Source: an uncultured Draconibacterium sp. (GTDB taxonomy: Bacteria > Bacteroidota > Bacteroidia > Bacteroidales > Prolixibacteraceae). Taken from it: DNA of 64,000 nucleotides. Below the pieces are notes generated by a model. It searched no databases and was not told where the DNA came from. It saw only the letters and a program-made list of their open reading frames with translations. Position 1 is the stretch's first letter. Each line of letters starts with the position of its first letter. Below, one piece after another: positions 28,556-37,000 of the stretch. The position numbers were made by a program, and so were the translations under genes. Location: assembly GCF_963677575.1 (NCBI RefSeq), contig NZ_OY782038.1, positions 4,963,501 through 5,027,500 of the forward strand. The letters run 5' to 3'.

Positions 28556-28562
28556 GTTGTGT
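28502..28562 (+). other. attC-like imperfect inverted repeat, site 1
   Basis: ACATAAC (28502-28508) and GTTGTGT (28556-28562) are complementary at 6 of 7 positions and enclose a 61-nt element. This is the size and outer-box arrangement of integron attC sites (RYYYAAC...GTTRRRY). The right box is followed by GCAATTTAA, similar to what follows the right boxes of sites 2 and 3. No integrase gene is in the window. Confidence 0.4.
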
Positions 28563-28619
28563 GCAATTTAACCCGACTGCGAATTAAAACGATTAAACAT
28601 AGAATAAAGATCAGATTCC

Positions 28620-29603
28620 ATGTACATATTCGATTTAGATAAATTAATGGTAGGAGACATTATTCTTACCAGGCAGAACACACGGATTTCTCAATTAGTT
28701 AGACAGGTAACTGGTAGTCAATATTCTCATGCAATATTATATGTTGGAGTTGCTAGCATTATTGATTCAGATGGTTTAGGAGTTCAATCAAATAATATAC
28801 AGAGAAAATTGATTGAAAATCCTAACGATGCTGTTGTTTTAAGACTAAAAGATGCCACTGATACAGAAATCCTAATGGAAGCAGAAACTTATGCAAGAAG
28901 AATGATTGGGATGGCTTATTCAACAAATGAAGCAAAGATTTCTCATTTGACAGATGAACTTGAAGCAAAAGAACCAAACCGACAATTTTGTACGCGATTT
29001 GTTGCAAAATCATATGAATACGCAGGTGTTAATATTGTAAATAATCCGAATTATTGTACTCCTGAAGATTTGTTGCAATCAGACAAATTGATAAAAATTG
29101 ATGATTGTTTAAGGATAGCAAATGAAAAAGAAATTGAATTTGCCAATTCTGAAAATCCACTAGAAAAGCAAACTGAAATTCATAATGCAATTTTCGTAAA
29201 AGCAAGAGAATTAACAGGAAAAGATGTACAGACCTTTGAGCAAATAAACGAATGTATAGTTGAGACACCAGAAATTGATAGTGAAATGTCTGAATTTGTT
29301 AAAGACTCTGGATACTTAGATATGATGGAAAAGGATGAAGAAATAAATCCTCAACATTATAACGCTGAAAAGATGATTGAATACTACAAAGCCCCTGAAG
29401 TAATCTTTGAGGTCGCTATGAAATTTGCAACAACGGAAAGTCATACTAGAGAACGCTTAGAAATGACAATTGCACATTTAATTCAATTGGACAAATTATA
29501 TCCACGTGATTATTTTAAAATGGAAATTGAATTATATAGAAAGCTTATTGCTTATTCATATAAAAGAGAAACAGAGGCAATTAAGGTTTTTAAGCATTTA
29601 TAA
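28620..29603 (+). CDS. YiiX-like permuted NlpC/P60 peptidase-type protein, cytoplasmic
   Basis: This 327-aa protein has no signal peptide. Residues 1-140 carry the permuted NlpC/P60 (YiiX/YebB) pattern: VGDIILTR near 11-18, His37 in QYSHAILYVG as the likely catalytic histidine, and Cys124 in RQFCTRFVAKSYEYAGV as the likely nucleophile. Such enzymes cleave amide bonds in peptides, peptidoglycan fragments or lipids. The C-terminal half (about 140-327) is charged and helical and not recognised. A gene for a 114-aa protein follows 26 nt downstream. Lack of export argues for an intracellular target, as in toxin or defence modules. Confidence 0.75.
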   Translation: MYIFDLDKLMVGDIILTRQNTRISQLVRQVTGSQYSHAILYVGVASIIDSDGLGVQSNNIQRKLIENPNDAVVLRLKDATDTEILMEAETYARRMIGMAYSTNEAKISHLTDELEAKEPNRQFCTRFVAKSYEYAGVNIVNNPNYCTPEDLLQSDKLIKIDDCLRIANEKEIEFANSENPLEKQTEIHNAIFVKARELTGKDVQTFEQINECIVETPEIDSEMSEFVKDSGYLDMMEKDEEINPQHYNAEKMIEYYKAPEVIFEVAMKFATTESHTRERLEMTIAHLIQLDKLYPRDYFKMEIELYRKLIAYSYKRETEAIKVFKHL

Positions 29604-29629
29604 AAACTATACAAAACAAAGAATATTAT

Positions 29630-29974
29630 ATGCATTGGAAGACAAAAAGGAAAATATTAAGCACTGAGAAAATTTATTTGACGCATAAAGAACTTGGTTC
29701 AAAATATTGTTACGAAGTTAGATTTCAATTACCTGAAAGTGAATATATACTAATCGACTTAAGGTATGAATTGCCTTCAAGAATCAGAAATGAAAGCTTG
29801 ATTCCTCATGGATTTAAGTATAACGAGGATACAGATAATCCTATTCAAATTTATAACAAAAGGAGAACCTTAGAATTCTTGGAGAATACCAAAGAGGATG
29901 AAAAAGGCAATCAAGAAACAATAGAAATTGTGATTGATTTAATCAATGAAATGCAAAATTTAGTTTTTAGGTAA
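29630..29974 (+). CDS. Small protein of unknown function, partner of the NlpC/P60-like protein
   Basis: This 114-aa soluble protein follows the peptidase-like gene by 26 nt in the same direction, which suggests co-expression. The middle (CYEVRFQLPESEYILIDLRYELP) looks like a beta-sheet. There is no membrane segment. It could be an inhibitor, immunity protein or substrate-binding partner. I do not recognise the family. Confidence 0.6.
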   Translation: MHWKTKRKILSTEKIYLTHKELGSKYCYEVRFQLPESEYILIDLRYELPSRIRNESLIPHGFKYNEDTDNPIQIYNKRRTLEFLENTKEDEKGNQETIEIVIDLINEMQNLVFR

Positions 29975-29985
29975 TAATTAAAAAC

Positions 29986-30012
29986 TGCACACAACACTGG
30001 TAACCGTTGCAC
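29986..30012 (+). other. Partial attC-like end after the first cassette
   Basis: TGCACACAAC at 29986-29995 is the exact reverse complement of GTTGTGTGCA at 28556-28565, so the two bracket the NlpC/P60-like and 114-aa genes. A short companion GTTGCAC lies at 30006-30012 around a GGTAACC core. It may be the 3' half of a cassette recombination site cut by the IS1182 relic. Confidence 0.4.
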
Positions 30013-30109
30013 AACCCCTTAATTTTAACTCGTGGTTTTCCTTTTGCCAGAAAAATCGTTGGCCTGCTGTTTTTTTGTCACGGGTTTGGCTTGGGCTGAT
30101 ATTAGAACT

Positions 30110-30380
30110 TTATTTCCCGGAAAGCTTCAAAACAAGGCTAAAACAGCAGATACAGGGCCAAACGCCGGCAAAATTGGAAAGGGTAACCCCTGCCATTGTT
30201 CCGACATCATTTTTGACAAACTTCAGCATCTTTTTCAGGTTGTAGGCACAGGCTGCCATTTACATTACCTTGTTGGCCTGCTGAATACCAATGGTATTGC
30301 CTTTCCGCAGCCCATAAACTGGGTCAGTGTCCCCCAGACCGGTTCAACGGTAGATTGTCGTTTACTTTTCATCTCATTTA
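30110..30380 (-). pseudogene. IS1182-family transposase relic (3' end only)
   Basis: The minus strand encodes the end of an IS1182-type transposase: KSKRQSTVEPVWGTLTQFMG, then, after a one-base frame slip near GGGCTGCGG, LRKGNTIGIQQANKVM, an in-frame stop, AACAYNLKKMLKF and a final LKLSGK before the TAA at 30110-30112. The N-terminal three quarters are missing and the left part merges into repeat copy 2. It is a dead fragment and marks past transposition into the cassette boundary. Confidence 0.8.
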
Positions 30381-30386
30381 AAGGGT

Positions 30387-30599
30387 AAATGGAACAATCA
30401 AAATTATAAATGAACCAAGGGAGCTGGATTTCCTGAGCCATTAATGAGAATTTCTCAGGAGGAATCAATGTTATAGTAATCAAGAACCTTACCCAAAATC
30501 AACGTCGTCAGTTTAGAGAAATTGAAGAAAAAAAATAAAATATATACATAACGTGAGAAATAGTAAATAATAAGATAACTTTGGTTGACTGATAACAGA
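30387..30599 (+). repeat. About 205-bp direct repeat, copy 2
   Basis: Same-orientation partner of 28353-28555. It begins immediately after the IS1182 relic and ends just before the GHKL-ATPase gene. The pair could recombine to delete the NlpC/P60-like cassette. Confidence 0.75.
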
Positions 30600-30606
30600 C
30601 GTTATG
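30547..30606 (+). other. attC-like imperfect inverted repeat, site 2
   Basis: CATAACGT (30547-30554) and ACGTTATG (30599-30606) are perfect 8-nt complements enclosing 60 nt. The right box is followed by GCGAAGCCTAA. The next gene starts 26 nt further on, as expected for a cassette inserted at such a site. Confidence 0.45.
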
Positions 30607-30632
30607 GCGAAGCCTAAGAAACCAAGTACATT

Positions 30633-32639
30633 ATGGAACAGCATAAAACGAAAATAACATCAAAGAGTATCGCTCAATCAGGTTTACCAACTGATTATAG
30701 AAAGGCAATAGCAGAATATATCTGGAATGGATTTGATGCCAAAGCTACTCAGATTGATTTAAAGTATGACTCAAATGAAACTGGGTATATCTTTAATTTT
30801 TCAATATCCGATAATGGAGAGGGGATTTGTATAGATAATATAGATGAAACTTTTGGACATTTTTTGGATTCCAATAAACAAACGACTTATGATAATGATG
30901 GATTTGTAAAAGGGAAGATGGGCAAAGGTCGTTTTTCTTTTAGTGTATTTTCAAACAAGGCTATTTGGCAAACACGATTTTTAAATAGTGAGAATGAAAT
31001 ATTGCAGTATGATATTCTTATTAGCAAATCTTCTCAAGACACTTTCGGAATTGACAATAAAACTAAATCAAATTTAAACCAAACAGGGACTACCGTAACC
31101 TTTGAAGACTTTCATTCTCTAACTTCAGACCTTTTAGACACAAATAAGTTTGACAATTATTTAGCAAGTGAATTTGGTTGGTTTCTATTTCTAAACAAAG
31201 AGAAAGATTATTGTATTACAGTGAATGGTCGCAAAATAGACTATTGGGATATAATTGACGATTTTGATGAGTTTGATTTAGAACTTGGAGCTTTCAATTT
31301 TAAGGTAAGTTTTTTACGATGGAAACATAAAATAGGTGATAAATACTACTATTACCTGCTTAACGATGAGCTAAAGGAAGTCTACAGAAAACATACATCG
31401 TTTAATAATAAAGCAATTGACTTTCATCATTCTGTCTATGTTGAATCTGAATTTTTTAATGAGTTCACTTATACCAAAGTAGAAGCTCCTGTTTTAGGCC
31501 ATACAGGTAAGAACCAATCGGCAATTGAGTACAAACAGCTTATTCGTAAGCTAAACTCTTTTGTGTTTGAAAAAGAAAAACAGTTTATACGTGAACAGCA
31601 AGCAGAGAAATTAGTGTCAAGATATTATTCAAAGAATATCTTCCCAAAATTTAGAAATAACACCTACGAGAAATATAGAAAAAAAGACCTTGAAACAGTT
31701 GTTAAGGAGTTATACTGTGTTCAACCAAAAATATTTCAAGGATTAAAGGATACACAAAGCAAAACTCTTGTTGGATTTTTAAATCTTCTATTGGATACAG
31801 ACCAAAGAGAACATGTTCTTGAAATTATTGAAAATGTAATCAAGCTATCAGACGAAGAAAGAGAGTTGCTTGCTAAGTCATTAAGGAAAACAAATTTTTC
31901 GAAAATCACTAAACTAATAGGACTTTTGGAGAATAGGTTTCAAGTAGTTGAGATAATAAAATCATTAGTTTTTGACCTTGAAAAATTTGCTACAGAAAGA
32001 GACCATATTCAAAAAGTAGTTGAAAATAATTATTGGCTATTTGGAGAGCAATATCATCTTGCATCGGCCGATGAAAATTTTGAAATAGCATTAAATAATT
32101 ATTTGGCACACATTGAAAGAGGAGATAAGATTCCAGAGAAGATAAATGACAAAAAGAAATTAAAACGTCCAGATATATTCTTGTGTCGACAAATTGAAGT
32201 TTCTGACCCAAATACAAATGAGTATAATATCGAAGAAAATATTATAGTTGAATTAAAAAGACCTAAAATAGTTATTGGTAAAGAGCAATATTCACAAATT
32301 GAGGACTATATGAATTTTATCAGAAATGAACCTCGATTTAATAGCCAACTTCGTAAATGGAAGTTTATTTTAATCGGTAAGGAAGTAGACGATTATATTG
32401 TAGGTAAATATGAATCTCATAAATCAAAAGGAAAAAGATATTTAGTAGAAAGCATAAGAAATTATGAAATATACGCAATGACATGGGATGACATCTTTAA
32501 AATTTTTGAGAGTAGGCATAAACATTTAATTGATAAGCTTGAATTTAGAAGTTCTGTAATTGAAGAACTGAAAGAAAAAGGAATAGTTCTTAATCTAGAT
32601 ACAGCAAATGAATTAACAGAGATAGCTGTAAATCTGTAA
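30633..32639 (+). CDS. GHKL-type ATPase fused to a PD-(D/E)XK (Shedu/DUF4263-like) nuclease-like domain
   Basis: This 668-aa protein has an N-terminal GHKL ATPase domain: the N-box with Glu28 and Asn32 (AEYIWNGFDA), the G1 box Asp60-Asn-Gly-Glu-Gly64, and a G2-like GKMGKGRFS at 94-102. A transducer-like region follows to about 340, then a helical linker. Residues about 465-640 begin with VENNYWLFGEQ, then RPDIFL near 511 and VELKRP near 539, a D...ExK arrangement resembling Shedu/DUF4263 nucleases. ATP binding probably controls dimer closure and DNA cleavage, as in MORC or MutL-like proteins. It is a stand-alone cassette with no partner gene, and a defence role is likely but inferred. Confidence 0.8.
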   Translation: MEQHKTKITSKSIAQSGLPTDYRKAIAEYIWNGFDAKATQIDLKYDSNETGYIFNFSISDNGEGICIDNIDETFGHFLDSNKQTTYDNDGFVKGKMGKGRFSFSVFSNKAIWQTRFLNSENEILQYDILISKSSQDTFGIDNKTKSNLNQTGTTVTFEDFHSLTSDLLDTNKFDNYLASEFGWFLFLNKEKDYCITVNGRKIDYWDIIDDFDEFDLELGAFNFKVSFLRWKHKIGDKYYYYLLNDELKEVYRKHTSFNNKAIDFHHSVYVESEFFNEFTYTKVEAPVLGHTGKNQSAIEYKQLIRKLNSFVFEKEKQFIREQQAEKLVSRYYSKNIFPKFRNNTYEKYRKKDLETVVKELYCVQPKIFQGLKDTQSKTLVGFLNLLLDTDQREHVLEIIENVIKLSDEERELLAKSLRKTNFSKITKLIGLLENRFQVVEIIKSLVFDLEKFATERDHIQKVVENNYWLFGEQYHLASADENFEIALNNYLAHIERGDKIPEKINDKKKLKRPDIFLCRQIEVSDPNTNEYNIEENIIVELKRPKIVIGKEQYSQIEDYMNFIRNEPRFNSQLRKWKFILIGKEVDDYIVGKYESHKSKGKRYLVESIRNYEIYAMTWDDIFKIFESRHKHLIDKLEFRSSVIEELKEKGIVLNLDTANELTEIAVNL

Positions 32640-32719
32640 AGGTCAACCACAACCAAGACAATGTATAAAAAAAATAGGCGCAATAGTAGTAAATTAAAGG
32701 TATGTAGCACGCTTCAATA

Positions 32720-32785
32720 TTGTAACGGTTTTAATAAGCCAGAAGCCAGCAATCGCCCGCGTTTGGATATGTTTGTTCGTTATAA
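32720..32785 (+). other. attC-like imperfect inverted repeat, site 3
   Basis: TTGTAACG (32720-32727) and CGTTATAA (32778-32785) are complementary at 7 of 8 positions and enclose 66 nt. The right box continues GCGATATTAA directly into the start of the SIR2-like gene, similar to GCAATTTAA at site 1. Confidence 0.4.
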
Positions 32786-32795
32786 GCGATATTAA

Positions 32796-33830
32796 ATGAG
32801 TATATTACCATATTTTGACATCAGACAAAATAAAAACTTTCATCCCCATGTTGTGATACTTGGAGCAGGTGCAAGTTTCGCAGCTCAACCTAATGGAGAT
32901 AAATATGGAAGAAAACTACCTACGTTAGGAAATATTGTGGAAATAACAGGAATCGAATCAAACCTTAAAAAATTAGGAGTAAAATTGCCTGTAGATGACT
33001 TTGAAGATGTTTTTGATACATTACAAAAAGAACAGGCAGAAAATCAATATTTCATAGAGATAAAAGATATAATCTATAATTACTTTTCCAACATTGTGAT
33101 TCCCGACGAACTTACACTTTATGATAAATTAATACTTTCACTAAGAGAAACTGATTTAATAGCAACATTTAATTGGGACCCTCTACTATGTCTAGCATAT
33201 CAAAGAAATAGACATATAAAAAAGTTGCCAAACTTGGCATTTTTGCATGGTAATGTATTTGTTGGACGATGTGAAGAACACGGTACAACAGGCTTTGTTA
33301 ATTGTGCTTGCTCAAAGTGTTTCCAAAAATTTAAGAAGGTTGATTTATTATATCCAATTAAAGAAAAAAATTACAATCAAGATAAATTCATAAAGCAAGA
33401 ATGGGAAATGTTACAGCATTTTCTTGAGAATGCCTTCATGATTACAATATTTGGTTACAGTGCCCCAAAAACAGATATTGCAGCAAGAGAATTGATGTTT
33501 AAGGTGTGGTCGGACAATAAGATTAGAGATTTTGGAGAAATCCAAATCATTGATGTAAAACCTGAAGATGAAGTTCGAGATAATTGGTATGAGTTTTTTA
33601 TACGACATCACTACTCAATAATAGATAAGTTCTCAGATTCATTTTTAAATATCTTTCCAAGAAGAAGTTGTGAAGCATGGGCTTCTGCAGTTCTTCAAAA
33701 TGATCCATGGGGAGATATTAAACAATACGAAGGAAATTCATTAAAAGAATATCAAGCTTGGATACTAAGACTTATTGAAAGTGAAAATAAAAATACATTA
33801 GATGAGAAAACGCCTTTATCAAGATGGTAA
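32796..33830 (+). CDS. SIR2-like NAD-binding protein
   Basis: This 344-aa protein shows SIR2 family hallmarks: GAGAS at 23-27 (nucleotide-binding loop), FNWDP near 125, FLHGNV near 150 with the likely catalytic His, and FGYSAP near 225. A four-Cys cluster (Cys in GRCEEH, NCACSKC) just after the His looks like the structural zinc site. Solitary SIR2-like proteins of this kind are common in anti-phage systems, where they deplete NAD+. No partner gene follows. It is the third plus-strand cassette in the array. Its substrate is not visible from sequence. Confidence 0.8.
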   Translation: MSILPYFDIRQNKNFHPHVVILGAGASFAAQPNGDKYGRKLPTLGNIVEITGIESNLKKLGVKLPVDDFEDVFDTLQKEQAENQYFIEIKDIIYNYFSNIVIPDELTLYDKLILSLRETDLIATFNWDPLLCLAYQRNRHIKKLPNLAFLHGNVFVGRCEEHGTTGFVNCACSKCFQKFKKVDLLYPIKEKNYNQDKFIKQEWEMLQHFLENAFMITIFGYSAPKTDIAARELMFKVWSDNKIRDFGEIQIIDVKPEDEVRDNWYEFFIRHHYSIIDKFSDSFLNIFPRRSCEAWASAVLQNDPWGDIKQYEGNSLKEYQAWILRLIESENKNTLDEKTPLSRW

Positions 33831-34012
33831 AATACAGCTTATTTGTTAGAGTTTACGAATGTAGAAACGCAGAAAAAAGACTCAAATTATAATAGAATGA
33901 GCACCCCTGATTTTCATGTGCTGTAAAATTGTTTGAGTCATTAATGTTTTCTTTTTTAAGCATTATGAGGCCACGCTTATACGAATCTGATTAAGTCTAA
34001 AAGTTATCATAA

Positions 34013-37000
34013 TTAATGATCTAAATACTTTTTTACCAGCTCTGCGGGCCAACTAATGTAACCTTCATTTATCTCTATAATGCTATTACATATTCTTTTC
34101 AATGGTTCATTTAATTCTTTACGTCTTAGTTCAAATAAGTTCGTCAACAAGCTTTTTAGGTCCTCATCCGGCCTTGGATAGTACTTATTAATAATAAGCT
34201 CAATAAGGGAACAGATATAGTTACAGGTCTCTAATCCATCATCCTTTTTTAAAAACCTTTTAAGGTCTTTTAAAAAAGCTCTTGTACCTACAGACTCACA
34301 ATCTGACTCTAATACAAACATCAATCTATAAAATGATTTTTCATCAATTGTTTCTATGTATTTGGATAAATACAATGTTTCGGCAACTACTTTTAACTTT
34401 TCAGTCCCAGTTCTATTTTTTAGTTCCTCAATTATCATATCCCACAACGGGATGATACGTTCATATATTTCCTTAGTTTTTTTAACTTTCTTGTAGTCTA
34501 AACGTACTAACTTAACTAAGCCATCAAGCTTTTCTATTGAAGAATTTTTTAAAAAGGTATTTAGTACTGGTTGCTCTAACTCCTCATAACCCCAATAATA
34601 GGCAACTAGCACTTTTCGGGTTAAGCCACTATTCTGGGATAAACCACCAATATCAAAATTTTCCTTAATAGCTCGTAAATAGTGAGGAGATAAAACTTTA
34701 TGCAGTTGAGGAGAGTAGCCTCTATAATCCCAAAACAGCCATCCACCAAAAAATGATTTCCAGTTTTCACTATCGAGATTCAGAAATTTCTTGACCTGAC
34801 TAAGCGTAAAGGATTCATCAAAATAAGCATAACTGGTAAGATAGGTCCCGAAAATAATAAATGCATCACGTATTTCACTTGCCAAGCATTTTGAGAAAGA
34901 TAGCCTAAATTCATCTTGAAACCTGCTGTCTTCGTCTTTTGTTGCGAAAGCAAATCTACGACTAAGAATAAAATTGGCATGAAAAATTCGCCCCTGATCC
35001 GAGTTTAAGGAATGATTTAACGTATACTCTCTATTATTATCAGTCTGAAAGGTTGATTTTGGCGGAGTATATTCAAAAAGCTTAATATTATTCGTAAGCA
35101 ATAGTATAATTGCCTTGCACCTTTCCCAATATTCCTCCGGGAAATAATAATCCTTTGACTCGTTACCGCGCATAATAAAGTGAGCTATATCACCAGCTAC
35201 GGTCTTGTGGTCAACATACGATTCAGTCTGAATTATTAAGCTTTCACTTTGTTCCAGGACATTAGAGATATATCGCTCAATAAAATTGAATGATTTTGGT
35301 AAATCAACAAGAGTTGGCCCAACTGTATTGGCCCAATTTTCATCTAACGCTGATATTATCTGGTCTGCGTAAACATATGGAAAGGTGAAATCTGTTTCAA
35401 GTAGATCATAAAATTTAGACGGATTTATTTTTAGCAACTGACCAACTGATACCGCTAATTGCTTCACACTCCCCATTTCCCACTTTGAGTCTGAATCCGG
35501 AGAAAAATTTCGGATGAAATCGATTATCTCATCATTACTCATTTTATTTAAATTGTCAGGCGACATAGGAGTTTTTTCTCCATAATACCTTATGCGCCCC
35601 GAATCATCTAATTCTTCACTACTATAGCTTTTCCCTTCACTTAATTCATCAAAGCGATTCTTAAAAAGAGGATCTGCCTGTAGACTATTATACCATCTGA
35701 GTTTCCAATATTTAATTGAGATTTCTTTATATGATTCTCTGTAGCGATAAGGGCCATTATCAATTTTATCGATTATTGCAGTTTTGTGCTCTGCCGATAG
35801 TTTATCGATATTTCTTTTTAGAAATATTCGAAAATCATTTTTCAAAATATTTTCTTCAAACGTGATCTCAGTTTTCTTATTCATTATATCCTGAATAAAA
35901 CTGGAAAACTCCCAATTACCATCAATAATAAATAAGGCTAGCTGAACAAAGAACCCGTGTCTTTCTCCAATAAAACTGTCCAATAAATTCTTTATGAACT
36001 TTTTTTCAGTAAAGGATCGTTCCTTTAAAATATATTTTAGGATTGTTGCTAATGGCTTAATATTGTAGTCATAGCTTTCATGATCATTAAAAATGCTGAA
36101 ATCATTTTCATCTGGGAAAGTTTCGTAAAATCTTTTGCCAAATTCACTAAAATTCTCAGTTATACACCTAGCCTGTGCCGCCTTATCTTTCTCAACTATT
36201 TTAATGACTTGATGAGCTAGTTCCTTACCATGTCCTTTGGGATCAAAGGAAATTGTTGATCCAGAACCATTTTCGAGTTTCTCTTCGAAAACACAATCTC
36301 CTTTATAGCTTACTTGTATATTTCTATTTTGGCCATCCAGTTCATAAGATATTGTATAAAAATATTTTTTTACGAGAAAATCCTCTATTTCTCGAATAAT
36401 AAACTTGATAAATTGATTTGAGAATTTTTCAGCAATAACCTTGTATAAATTTTTGCTTTTATCATTATCTACAAAAGCAGCAGATAAATAATGTTCTGAG
36501 ATAATTTCATACTCCAAGGTCTCATGAATGGCAACCTTAAATAACACCTCTGCTTTTTCCCAGGCTCTTGGATCATTTTGTATTATTAGGCTACGTAATA
36601 ATCTCGCATATAATGGATAACCGAGGTAATCAGTTGCATCTTTTCCTTTTATCCAACGTCTTATGTCATTTTCAAATAATTCATCTGATAGAAATACATA
36701 AGGCATATTTGAGAGTATATCGATAAAGAATGATCTGGTCCTAAGGCTCAGTTCTCGCCCCTTTTCTTTTGCCAGAGAGGAAATAGCAAGTATCATATTC
36801 ACTAAATCTTCAGAATACCTCTTATTATCGACTACCCCCTTGCCAATCGCTTCAGATAGTCTTTCGAAATAAAAAACAGGCGTATAAATAAACTGGTTGG
36901 CATCCCTCTGGTATTCAGGTGGAACAAGAAACCTTTCGGCTGAAAAAATTCCTTCGGATTTAAAATCATTCCAATGCTCAAAATCTTTCAACTCAACAAA

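Noticed and set aside
30265..30483. 72-codon minus-strand frame as a separate gene
   Set aside because: Its second half is the IS1182 transposase remnant and its first half comes from the direct repeat.
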